Origin: Topomyia yanbarensis
Lineage: Eukaryota > Arthropoda > Insecta > Diptera > Culicidae
NCBI RefSeq assembly: GCF_030247195.1
Contig: NC_080671.1
Span: forward strand, 69,501,412-69,565,411
Length of the DNA stretch: 64,000 nucleotides
Reading direction: 5' to 3'
The position numbers and the translations under genes are program-made. Positions 1 to 11,391 of this stretch are shown piece after piece (positions within the stretch are counted from its first letter, which is position 1; the number at the start of each line of letters is the position of its first letter). A model generated the notes under the pieces. That model searched no databases. It saw nothing but the letters and a program-made list of their open reading frames with translations, and was not told the origin of the DNA.

Positions 1-2472
1 GATCTGATCGATCTTATCCATTGCCGTTAGTAGCTTGTTGTCCAGCGCTGTGGCCTTCTTCTTATATTTCTGTAGATGCTTGATGTCACCCCAGACTTCG
101 TAGTCTTTCAGCTGACCCCAGTAGACCTCTAGATCCCGTCGGAAATTCTCGACTCTTCGTTTTAAAGAATCTTGGTATTCTACCATTTTCTCGGCAATTA
201 TATTTTTGTGATCCTGGAAGATTGTAGGCATCTTTCGGTACCATTGAAATGTGTTGTTGTTCTGTTTGATCTCCAGTGGCGTGAATATCGTGTAATCGGT
301 TAGATATAGCAGGTGACTCAAGTTGACCTTCAGTCTGTTTTCCATGTTTGGAATGGTTGTTTCTTCCATAGTAATGGCATATTCTTTCAATGCCATAAGT
401 TCGGCAGTATCCTTCGGCACAGTTAGTATTTTGGTAGCTATTGCTTCATATTCGCTGGCAAGTACAGCGGCAGAGTACTGTTGATCCGCGGTCATTTTGA
501 CAATCAGCTCTTGCTGCATAAATTTTGCCAACCCCTCAAGAGTATCAACCAATCCCTCCCGATGAAACTCATAGAAACCCATCGATATCACTCCGTATAT
601 CTCTTTGGCCACGTTGTCTTCCATCTCCTTATAGTGTTGAATGTACTGGCAGTATTGCTCAAAATTGGGGCGTTTCTCTATGAAACGCTCGATTTCATCT
701 ATGTCCGATCCGTTCATCAACGTCATGTACTTGTCAAAATCTTGCATACGAAGCTCCGGACCAATTCGTTGCTCCTCGAGGATATTGTAGATTCTGGTCT
801 TACACTCAGAGATTACATTGGCGGATATATCCGGCTGAAATATTCGATTATAAGAATAATTTTAACATCACTGACTACATACAGACAATAAACAACAAAC
901 CTTTAACATCGGATCAGGGCAAGGAATGTTTGGTCTAAGTTGTCGTTCGATTCTTTTGAAACTTTTCACGGCTTTGACAATGTTGTCGATTATTTTAACA
1001 ATCTCGATTTGAAATCGCGAAAAACTTGGAATAAAAGAAAGTGTATCTTGATTTTCCAACAAAATTGTTAGACGAAATCCTAGATTCGATTTCTACAATA
1101 AATGAATACCAATTACTATTTTAAACCAAACCCGATTTAAAGTTATCCTACCCCAACATCGCATATATAGTTTGTGTACGCCATGATACTGTTAACACAA
1201 AGATTCTGCAATTGACGTGTCATCAATGTGGCTAACGAATCGAAAAATTTTCGCAACATTTTCGGTTTGGTTGCTTCATCGGGGATCAATTTCTTCCTAA
1301 CTCCTCTGTTGATAATTGTCTTGATGGATCCGTACCACTTTTCGTTTAACGTTATTTTGACCTCTTCAATCTGTTGGTTCACTGCGGACTGAACGAAATG
1401 TATATATTAACTACGTTTGAAGAAGGCACAGATTTTATTAAAGTACCGTAAACTCTGTCAAATCGAAGGATTCTCTTTTGCCTTGAAATTGTTTCATATC
1501 GACGAGCAACAAATCCTTGAACGCGGAGTCCCATAATTCTAGTACTTGTCCCGAACAAACATTAATCGAAAATAGATTTCGCTTGATTTTTGCCCGATTC
1601 TCGTCATATCGATGTTTCCACTTCAGTTTAAGGTCTTTAATTTCCAACCGAGCCGGTGTAATTTCGTCCTTCTTCATGTACTTAGTCATTGCGTCGCCAA
1701 GCACAAAATCAACGACTGCTTTCTTCACTGCCAGCGAGTAGTCGTCCTTAATCTCGTCGAAAATAATACGCAAGCCTTCCTTGTACTTGGTAAGGTTTTT
1801 CGGTATCAACTTTAAAATTCTACAAAGAAAAACTATCTTAAGCAATACGGGCCTAGCGAACAACTACTCACCTCTGGAGGACACGTTTGTCAATTGGCGC
1901 CACGTGGATAGTGTCAATGCCATGTCGAATGTAGTGATAGTATCTCAGCAACTCTCGCTCTTCCACGTTTGGGAATGTGTTCGCGGCATCATCCTTCTCG
2001 TGATCCTTTCGAACAATCAACTTTATCAACCGCTTCCGAAAGTCTTCGCGATCCTTTCTCAAAGCGGTATACGATCTGACCTCTGCTCAGGACAAATTAT
2101 CGTTAGTAGAACCAACCCTTAAACTGTAACTAACTCACTTTTTTTCTGCGCAGCACTCCGGCTAGACCTTGCTTTCGCCAACGACGACGGTCTCATGTTC
2201 GGACCGTGTTTTAGCAACTTTTCCGGCAGGGTGAAAACATTCGGGCCAAGAAAATCGCAATCCGTTGGCATGTTCAACTCCTGCCAGATCCGTTTACTGG
2301 TGTACTGCGGGTTTGCTTTCCGATTGATACCAGCCAAGATACGGGACGAACTGGACGGACCGCCGGTTTCATTCTTATTCACCTTCCGAATGTCTTCCAT
2401 CAGACGGGTTCGTGGCAGCGCAGGTAGCCTGCCATGCTGAGGACTGCGATTCATGTCTGACACTGCTGGCAT
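1..2472 (-). CDS. axonemal inner-arm dynein heavy chain, DNAH3/7/12 class, 5' part (six exons)
   Basis: This is the N-terminal tail of a motor protein of ciliary and flagellar axonemes. Joining minus-strand exons 2139-2472, 1872-2082, 1447-1819, 1152-1388, 901-1092 and 1-834 gives 727 residues with no stop. Each junction has GT/AG ends and a consistent phase, and the introns are 52-66 nt. The segment RYYHYIRHGIDTIHVAP followed by SLAVKKAVVDFVLGD is the signature I recall for DNAH7-like N-termini. The 1-834 exon carries helical stem/linker sequence ending LQKYKKKATALDNKLL, as in other axonemal heavy chains. The first Met (codon at 2472) opens MPAVSDMNRS; a second Met at 2454 is an equally possible start. 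The AAA motor lies outside the window. The DNAH3/7/12 class is likely; the exact orthologue is not settled. Confidence 0.9.
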
Positions 2473-3258
2473 AAGAATTGAATATTTGTATGAAAGTAAA
2501 TTTCAAATTTGCACAAATAATAATAATAAAAAATTCAGTTGACGTTCAATAGCGGAATAGATCGAATTACGAATTTCGAGGTTGACCAGTATCATTTGTT
2601 TTCGATCACCCAAAAGATCCAAAATAACTATTAGTGCGAGGTATTCACTAGTTCCAATTGTGACCAGATTTTCTGAATCACCGAGGGATATTATGATCAA
2701 ATTATATTAAATTATAGTCGGGAAGAAGCGAACTATTTCATTAGAAGATTATCCCTACGATCATGTAACTCGCGTATCGCTACTACCCAGCAAATGTGCG
2801 ACTCCCGCTCTCAGTGCCTCAGGTGCCGAATACGCTCGTGGCTAACCGCGGTCAAGAAAACACCTGGTAAGTATCCTCAAGCAAACACCTCTTTTATTGA
2901 ATTTTGTCGAAAAATCATTCAAGAGAAGTTGATATTAGGGTTGTGGTACCGGTAATAACGATACCGAAAATCCCGGGAATACTCGGCGTTCCGTAATACC
3001 GGTACTGAAAAAAGCCAGATCGGAAAAGTCAGCAAACCTCCATAGTTTACAGGAAAGTAGAAGGCTTGGTATGCATAAAAGTCGAAACCAATTTACAGAA
3101 AAGCGATAATGCCAAGAGGAAATGCAACCAACGTACACATATTTACAGTCTCGCTTCGATTTACTGTTGACAAGGGGGTTTCTTACATTTACCTCTGTTA
3201 AAGTTGACATTTACTATCTGTTGAAGTCGACAAAAGTCGCACCGCTTAGCAGTTATTG
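2473..3258. other. upstream flank of the dynein gene, no gene seen
   Basis: AT-rich DNA immediately upstream of the dynein start codon, so its promoter and 5' UTR should lie here. I see no clear TATA box or initiator. Short ORFs in this stretch have no recognisable content. Confidence 0.4.
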
Positions 3259-5022
3259 CACGGAAAAATACAATCGTGAACAATAGGTCACGATTTCGTG
3301 AACTGAACGATTTACGAAAACCGTGACCAAGTTCCTGAAATTATGAATAATAAACCTCGTATTCATGAAACTATTTGTGTTTTCTAAAATAATATTCACG
3401 ATTTCAGGATCTTTGTCACGATTTTAAATATTTTAGTCACGAGTTGTGATTTAAGTTCATGATTTCAGGATCTTAGTCACGATTTTCGTAATTTCTGTTC
3501 ATGTTATCATGATATTTTATTTTAGAGTTTACTTTCAAAGAGTAGTGTAACTAATGTTCATGATATCAGCAGTTTTATCATGGTATTCGTAAATTTTCTT
3601 AGCCTTATCGTGATATATTACTTTTTGGTTACTAATAGTTTTTTTACTCGGAATAATGTGACAATATGAACTGGATCATTAAAATAAGACTCATACGCGA
3701 TATCTAGTTCTGTGAACTATATCACGCATACTATTTTGGGTTCTCAGTGCAGTTTTCGTTTTCTGTCCGGATATCACAATGAACCTTATCAAATAAATAA
3801 CGATGTTCGAGGTTCTTAAAGTTTTTTTTATATCTACTGCTCGTACCTATTACTGGTCGCTAGCAGCTGGGTATTTCATATCAAAAAGTGCATGGAACAA
3901 AAATGATACCACGAATAATACTCCAATTTTTGTGATAGAGTTCACGTAAAAATTTTATTACCATGTTGCATGAAATTGTAAATGATTAGGGATTTCTTCT
4001 AAATATCACAAGCACGCCAATAGATATTAGATAGATCGTAAATCATGTACTAGGAACCATGAACCAGCTCACGAATACATGAATAATATTTTATGATTTC
4101 GTGAACTTTTTCACGAAAACGAATGATAAGTTGTGACTATTAAACTTGGTATCATGAATCAGTTTACGAATATATGAATATTATTTCATGATTTCGTGAA
4201 CTATGTCACGAGCACGGATATTGGATCGTAACTAATATATTAGGAATCATGAACCAGTTCACGAATACATGAATAATATTTCATGATTTCGTGAACTATT
4301 TCACGAGTACGGATATTGGATCGTAACTAGTATGTTAGGAATCATGAACCAGTTCACGAATACATGCATAATATTTTTTTTCGATTTCGTGAACTATTTC
4401 ACAAAAACGAATGGTAAGTTGTGACTATTATACTAGGTATCATGAACCTGTTCACGAATACATGAATAATATTTCATGATGTCATGAACTATTTTACGAG
4501 CATGGATATTGGATCGCAACTAATATATCAGGAATCATGAACCAGTTCACGAATGCATGAATAATATTTGATGATTTTGTGAACCATTTCACGAGCACGG
4601 ATATTGGATCGTGACTAATATATTAGGGATCATGAATTAGTTCTCGAGGATTGAATGGATTCATGAACAAAATTTCGAATTTCGTGAAATAGTTCACGAA
4701 AAAATAGCCAAGATATTTTGATTTTGTGAACTATTGCTCCTATAACTATGAAAAAATAATAAGTCAACCTTTGGTTTTATGAATAATGTTCATAAAGTTG
4801 TGAATTAGTTCTTGGTGGAAACCGTGACTGAAGTTCACAAAACAAAATCAAATATTTCCACTAATGAAAGCGTTATGCGGGCGTTACTGAAGGGAAATTG
4901 AACATAATTATAAAAGCCATGATTTTTGGTCATGGTCATGGAAAACGTAACGTAAAAACGTGATTATTCCAGAATTCAGGGCACTTTATTAACGATTTTG
5001 GGAACAATTTTTTTCCGTGTGG
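3259..5022. mobile_element. MITE-like element built from GTTCACGAA/TTCGTGAAC dyads
   Basis: The ends carry a short inverted repeat: CACGGAAAAA at 3259 and TTTTTCCGTG ending at 5022. Between them the sequence is dominated by the 9-mers GTTCACGAA and TTCGTGAAC, which are reverse complements of each other. The middle is a tandem array (separate entry). There is no coding potential, and I could not read a clean target-site duplication, so the exact limits are uncertain. Confidence 0.5.
4052..4720. repeat. 95-bp tandem array, about seven copies
   Basis: Copies of the phrase AGGAATCATGAACC start near 4052, 4147, 4242, 4337, 4435, 4530 and 4625, a period of 95 bp with one 98-bp step. Each unit contains GTTCACGAA and, about 35 bp on, TTCGTGAAC, so each unit can fold into a hairpin. 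Degenerate units continue outward on both sides. Confidence 0.85.
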
Positions 5023-5459
5023 ATTCAAAGTGGCCTGTATCTCGAAATAAAGGAAGGTGGCGCATTCGAAAAATACTTTCTGCTGCAATGAGACATCAGT
5101 TTCAGTATTCAATTTCACTTTGAAGCGTTTCTCGAATCATTTGAAAAAAAAATCGAGTGTCGGCATTTTACCGGCACTGCCGATACTGGGGGCTTCAGTA
5201 CCTAGTTATCATATTTCCTTAAGGCAATTCAAAAATACTGCATCCTTGAAAGCGACATTAAGGTTAGACAGAGAATAGGGATAAATCGAAAACGAAAAAA
5301 GCCGAGTGTTAGATCTTCATAAAAATTAATCAGTTTATGTAAAATGTTGTTACAGTACTGCTGATTGATTTTATGAAAATCTAACATACGGTGTGGAAAA
5401 AACTGCTTTTTTCGTTTTGATTTTTGCCCTTTCGCTGTTCAACCTTAAATGTGCGTGAT

Positions 5460-6170
5460 ATTCGCCGATGTAAAATAACTATTGAAATCCATAAGAATCG
5501 CTTATGATACTTTGCGACACAAATATCTCATATGAAAATCATAAGTTTGTCTTATGATTTGGCAAAGAAAATCGCCATCTAGCCACTTACGGATTTCATA
5601 AGATATACTTATGAAATTCCTAGGACGTTCTTATGATCTTCATACAAGTATGCTTATATTAATCATCTTGTTCAAATATGAATTATAAAAGAGATTTCTT
5701 GTAAAGTTCATGAATGTTATGCGCCTGATATAATAAATAAGAAAACATTTTTTATTCATTTTTTCATGTATTTTTATTAATTTTTAAAAATAACTATAAT
5801 TACCCTTATATTCAAAAGTCTCCAATTGGAAAAATATTACGTATTAGGAAACTAGATGTTTCCAGGTGGGCTCAGAATTGGCCAATAACCTACGGTAGAA
5901 ACTTCTGTTATTGCACAACATTGAAGAGATACTGTAAAATATTAACAAAAAAATTGAATCATTAAACAAAAAAATACTTACATTTTTTTAAAACAGAGCG
6001 CCATATCAAAACTAAATCCAACAATGCTTTCTTGACTTATGGTATTTTCACAATAATATTTTTATAATTATCTTAGGACACATGTATGAATTTTATAAGG
6101 CGAACTTCTGAAATTCATATACATGCTTATGTAATGCATAAGCATCTAATGGAATCAAAATCATAGCTGG
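5460..6170. repeat. CTTATG/CATAAG-rich AT segment
   Basis: Repeated CATAAG and CTTATG motifs, often as local dyads such as TTTCATAAGA...CTTATGAAAT, occur from 5490 to 5660 and again from 6060 to 6150. The layout suggests a MITE, but I could not define its termini. No gene is seen. Confidence 0.35.
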
Positions 6171-6536
6171 AAAATGTCATGGTTATGACCAGTCATCTGG
6201 TGACTGGTCGCATGTTTGCTCGTGACATGTACAAGTTGCGGATTCTAGCGATATGTGACACAAGCGCGTGTACTATGACACGATACATTTTCCCCGTGAC
6301 ATGTCAGAAAATTTGTACATGTTTCAAAACAAAACTGGTTTGTCAAGCGGCTGTACATTTACTGAACTGTGACATGTATGTTCGTTTGCGAACGGTCGCG
6401 ACAATAGAAAAACAGGTTTGCTTGTTATGTGACATGTCAACAATGAACCGGTATGAAAATGGGTAAAATATTGGATACCGTACTTTGGCGGATAATTGGA
6501 AATATAGAAAATGAGATAATTGTATTTCTTTCAACA
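6171..6536. repeat. GTGACATGT-motif flank of the palindromic satellite
   Basis: The motif GTGACATGT occurs at about 6223, 6297, 6369 and 6431. A perfect short palindrome GACCAGTCA...TGACTGGTC lies at about 6188. The far side of the satellite (11636-11740) has related GACATGTC motifs, so these may be the outer parts of one large element. No gene is recognised. Confidence 0.35.
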
Positions 6537-7435
6537 TTTCACAAATAAATATTGTTTGTTATTGCGAGTTACGAGGTGTTGAAAATCAATAGTTTTAGAC
6601 ATTTTAAACGCACACTGGGAAGTAAATGCGTCAAAATCGAAGAAAATTCAACTTTTCACAGATAAACATTGTTATTGCGAGGTGTTGAAAATCCATAGTT
6701 TTAGACATTTTAAACGCACACTGGGAAGTAAATGCGTCAAAATAGAAAAATTTTCAACTTTTCACAAATAAACATTGCTTGTTATTGCGAGTTAAGAGGT
6801 GTTTAAAATCAATTGTTTTAGGCATTTTAAACGCACATTAGGAAGTAAATGCGTCAAAATCGAAAAAAAATTCAACTTTTCACAGATAAACATTGTTTGT
6901 TATTGCGAGTTAAGACTTGTTGAAAATCAATAGTTTTAGACAATTTAAACGCACACTGGGAAGTAAATGCGTCAAAATCGAAAAATTTTCAACTTGTCAC
7001 AGATAAACATTGTTTGTTATTGCGAGTTAAGAGGTGTTGAAAATCAATAGTTTTAGACATTTTAAACGCACATTAGGAAGTAAATGCGTCAAAATCGAAA
7101 AAAAATCAACTTTTCACAGATAAACATTGTTTGTTATTGCGAGTTAAGAGGTGTTGAAAATCAATAGTTTTAGACATTTTAAACGCACATTAGGAAGTAA
7201 ATGCGTCAAAATCGAAAAAAATTCAACTTTTCACAGATAAACATTGTTTGTTATTGCGAGTTAAGAGATGTTGAAAATCAATAGTTTTAGACATTTTAAA
7301 CGCACTCTGGGAAGTAAATGCGTCAAAATCGAAAATTTTTCAACTTTTCACAGATAAACATGGTTTGTTATTGCGAGTTACGAGGCGTTGAAAATCAATA
7401 GTTTTAGACATTTTAAACGCACATTGGGAAGTAAT
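6537..7435 (+). repeat. 117-bp tandem repeat, left arm of a large palindrome
   Basis: AGTAAATGCG recurs at 6621, 6727, 6844, 6962, 7079, 7196 and 7313, mostly 117 bp apart. The unit contains TTGTTATTGCGAGTTA, TTTTAAACGCACA and TGCGTCAAAATCG. The array flips orientation at about 7436. Confidence 0.9.
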
Positions 7436-7557
7436 AACCAATAACTCGGAAAAACAAGCAACATTCATCTGCAAAAAGTGAATTTTGCGATTTTGACGCA
7501 TTTACTTCCCCATGTGCGTTTAAAATGTTCAAAACTGGTGATTTTCATATCCTAGTA

Positions 7558-9076
7558 CAGTAGGATTCCGTTTTTGGCAACAATTTTATTTTTTGCTGTT
7601 GCCAAAACCGGAACAGTGCCAAAAATTGAACCTTATTTTTAAAGTTTGGATTTTCAATTTACGACTTCAAAAATGTTTCAAGAATTTTTAACCATGTGTG
7701 AAATGGAATTAGATGAAAGGAAAAAATAAGAAAATTTAATTTTATTCATGTTTATCAAATTCAGTCTTCGCACAGTGATCACCTTCCATAAAAAAGTCGG
7801 TCAAAACCTCAAAAGGGATCCGAATTTGATAAAAACTTCACATTGGGGTAATTTTACGTCGCTGAATGCATGTTTGGTGTTAATTTATTATTTCTTTTTA
7901 CCAGAAAATTTTGGCACCTAGGGAGGTTTGCAAAATCAACATTTACGAATATAAAGTGCACTATATCTAAAAATGCATTTTCAAAAAGACATCGTAAACT
8001 ATTTGGGAGCTATCAGTTTTGTATTCCTAAATACGGGCTTTCGATATGTATTGCAAATTTAGTGCCAAGTTTTGTAGTGACGTTGTATTATGCGGTGTAG
8101 CGCATTCATCTGCATTCGACTATAAAAATTGATTCCGTCTAACGCTAGTACCACTGCAACCACTTGTACTATACATAAACAATACATTTCTATACTTATT
8201 GTAATCATTAAATACGACACATATAGTGTAAAACATAGTTAAGGACATTATACATGCGAGCCACAACATAGCTGCTGCGCCACACACACCCCTCTCCCCT
8301 GCCTAACCATGTATCTGACATGAGCAAATATAAAAATACGTTTTTCAACACACTAACCTTGCTGGTGTGCCACGAAACTGCTACTTAAGGAAGCTAGAAT
8401 ATTTTCCTATACGATCAATCCGAGTTTTTGCCGGAATGCCATCTGTAGCTCCTATTTTCTGCGAAAATATCGCCCCTCTTCACTTGGGGTTTCTTTTCGA
8501 AACACTTCTTCTCGTTTTCATTGCACTTTTTCAAATGCACTTTTTTCACACACCACTGCAAAAACACTCGCGAAACTTTAATCGTTTACTAACAAAACTT
8601 CAAATTTTCTGCCAATGTGCAGATGACCAAAGGAAAATGTTCGGAAACTCTCATTTGTGCGTTTGAATTTTCACTTCAGATTTCAGTTTTTCCTAATGTA
8701 AACAAGCGAGTCGGTGCCTAGCAACGTGGCTTCCGCATATCTTCACCTTAACCTTTAAATGCATAACGCTTTTTTAAAACAACATTGCGAAAAACATCAC
8801 AAAATTATCACAGTAAAGTATTGAAACTGTAAGACAATTTTAACAAAATTAAAAAAAAATGATTTGGGCTTTTGAGGATTAATATGACTCCCATGTTTGG
8901 AAATAAAGTCAAATGCAATGTCAATTGATACAAAAAATATCTATTGCACATTTTTAAAAGATTTATTATGTACAACAAGAATGTTGATAAAAACGGAACC
9001 CATTTGTTGCCAAAATCGGAGTGTGCCAAAATGGGAGCATGCCAAAAACGGAACGTGCCAAAACGGAATCTTACTG
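7558..9076. mobile_element. nonautonomous Tc1/mariner or pogo-like element with TA duplication
   Basis: The left end CAGTAGGATTCCGTTTTTGG and the right end, read inverted as CAGTAAGATTCCGTTTTGGC, form a terminal inverted repeat. TA flanks both sides (7556-7557 and 9077-9078). Joining the flanks restores the satellite phrase CCTAGTAACTCG, so this is an insertion into a satellite unit. Extra inverted GCCAAAA motifs lie just inside the ends. No transposase ORF is present. The TA target and CAGT start fit the Tc1/mariner-pogo group; assignment within it is inference. Confidence 0.8.
8749..8882. mobile_element. small MITE nested in the TA element (family also at 61331)
   Basis: The sequence from TAACCTTTAAATGC to TTTGAGGATTAA is clearly homologous to 61331-61465. 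Both share TTTTAAAACAACATTG followed by similar A/T-rich sequence. It lies inside the 7558-9076 element. Confidence 0.6.
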
Positions 9077-9866
9077 TAACTCGAAAAACAAAAAAAAATA
9101 GCGAAAGTTGAAAAATTTTCCATTTTGACGCATTTACTTACTAATGTGTGTCTAAAAAGCCCAAAACTATCGTATTTCAACTTCACGTAACTATAGCAAT
9201 AACAAAAAAAATTGTGTGAAAGTAGATTTTTTTCCATTATGACGCATTTACTTTCAAGTGTGCGTTTAAAATGTCTAAAACTATTGATTTTCAACACCTC
9301 GTAACTCGCAATAACAAACAATATTTATCTGTGAAAAGTTGAAAATCTTTCGATTTTGACGCATTTACTTTCAAGTGTACGTATAAAATGTTTAAAACTA
9401 TTGATTTTCTACTCCTCGTAATTCGCAATAACAAGCAATATTTATCTGTGAAAAGTTGAAAATTTTTCGATTTTGACGCATTTATTTCCCAGTGTGCATT
9501 TAAAATGTCTAAAACAATTGATTTTCAACTCCTCGTAGCTTGCACTAACGAACAATATTTATCTGTGAAAAGATGAAAATTTTTCAATTTTGACGCATTT
9601 ACTTCCCAGTGTGCGTTTAAAATGTCTAAAACGATTGATTTTCAACACGTCTTAACTCGCAATAACAAACAATATTTATCTGTGAAGAGATGAAAATTTT
9701 CAAATTTTGACGCATTTACTTCCCAGTGTGCGTTTGAAATGTCTAAAACTATTGATTTTCAACTCCTAGTAACTCGCAATGACGAAAAATATTTGTCTGT
9801 GAAAACTTGAAAAATTTTCAATTTTGACGCATTTACTTCCCAGTGTGCGTTTAAAATGTCTAAAAC

Positions 9867-10769
9867 GGTAATTGTTCCGAATCGCGGCTTTTTCGAAAAG
9901 AGCGTTAATTTTTTTTGGAAATGGTTCTAAATGGCCTATTTTACAACAAGCAATGAAAAAATTGGGGGGATAGCTTTAAAGTAGTTTAAACTGGAAAAAT
10001 AAGTTGTTCCCAGTTATCTTACTAACAGTGGCATTGCTCATGAGAAAGTGACGTTAAGGGTGAATGTAGTGTGATGCGGCTTTGCCGCATAGTCAAGTCC
10101 GAGGGTTCGAAGCGGCGCAAAGCCGCTGAGAAACCGACGGACGAGGTGGTTTTGATCTTGTTATCGAAGGGTGCAATCAAACTTGTAATCCACTCGTTTG
10201 CCCGGTATACTCAAACATAGGGGCTATCCCTAGTTTAAGTCCGACTGAGCGGCAGCGAAGTCGGACAGCATGACAAAAAGCGATGTGGCGTAGCCACATT
10301 AGGCATTAACAATGTTTTATTTAGTAACAATAGGATAGTATTCATTTACAACAATAAAATTTTGTTAGTGCCGAATGTGGCTACGCCACATCGCTTCATT
10401 CAAGTGCTAGGGATAGGGTTTAAGTATACCGGGCAAACGAGTGGATTACAGGTTTGATTGCACCCTTCGATAGCAAGATGAAAACTATCTCGTCCGTCGG
10501 TTTCTCAGCGGCTTTGCGCCGCTTCGAATCCTTGGACTCGACTATGCGGCAAAGCCGCATCACACTACATTCACCCTTAACGTCACTTTCTCATGAGCAA
10601 TGTCATTGTTAGTAAGGTAAGTGGGAACAACTTATTTTTCCAGTTTAAACTACTTTAAAGCTTTCCCTCCAATTTTTTTTCATTGCTTGTTATAAAATAG
10701 GCCATTTAGAACCATTTCCAAAAGAAATTAACCCTCTTTTCGAAAAAGCCGCGATTCGGAACAATTACC
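9867..10769. mobile_element. 903-bp foldback element with 8-bp target duplication
   Basis: The left end GGTAATTGTTCCGAATCGCG and its reverse complement at the right end begin arms of roughly 430 bp that pair almost completely, leaving a loop of about 70 bp near 10312-10380. The 8-bp sequence TCTAAAAC flanks both sides (9859-9866 and 10770-10777) and occurs once in an intact satellite unit, so it is the target duplication. Each arm also holds small GC-rich hairpins, for example GCGGCTTTGCCGC and GATGTGGCGTAGCCACAT. There is no ORF. The 8-bp duplication would fit hAT or P-like mobilisation. Confidence 0.9.
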
Positions 10770-11391
10770 TCTAAAACTATTGATTTTCAACACCTCTTAA
10801 CTCGCAATAACAAACAATGTTTATCTGTGAAAAGTTGAAAATTTTACGATTTTGACGCATTTACTTCCCAGTGTGCGTTTAAAATGTCTAAAACTATTGA
10901 TTTTCAAAACCTCGTAACTCGCAATAACAAAAAATATTGATCTGTGAAAAGTTGAAAAATTTTCGATTTTGATGCATTTACTTCCTAATGTGCGTTTAAA
11001 ATGTCTAAAACAATTGATTTTCAACTACTCGTAGCTTGCAATAACGAACAATATTTATCTGTGAAGAGATGAAAATTTTCAAATTTCGACGCATTTACTT
11101 CCCAGTGTGCGTTTGAAATGTCTAAAACTATGGATTTTCAACACCTCTTAACTCGCAATAACAAACAATGTTTATCTGTGAAAAGTTGAAATTTTTTCGA
11201 TTTTGACGCATTTACTTCCCAGTGTGCGTTTAAAATGTCTAAAACTATTGATTTTCAACTCCTCGTAGCTTGCAATAACGAACAATATTTATCTGTGAAA
11301 AGATGAAAAATTTTCAATTTTGACGCATTTACTTCCCAGTGTGCGTTTAAAATGTCTAAAACTATTGATTTTTAACTCCTCGTAACTCGCT

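Larger units (their letters stand above)
7436..11391 (-). repeat. 117-bp tandem repeat, inverted right arm, interrupted twice
   Basis: The same unit reads in reverse complement as GACGCATTTACTTCCCAGTG ... CTCGCAATAACAAACAA. Satellite sequence occupies 7436-7557, 9077-9866 and 10770-11391. The gaps are filled by two transposon insertions (7558-9076 and 10-kb foldback) whose joined flanks rebuild an uninterrupted unit. About a dozen copies are visible. Confidence 0.9.

Noticed and set aside
6179..6466. 95-codon ORF flanking the satellite
   Set aside because: Dominated by the GTGACATGT repeat motif; no homology or splice context.
6537..11391. Regular repeats that might be taken for a CRISPR array
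   Set aside because: The repeats are about 117 bp and fill the whole period with no unique spacers, in eukaryotic DNA with introns and LINEs.
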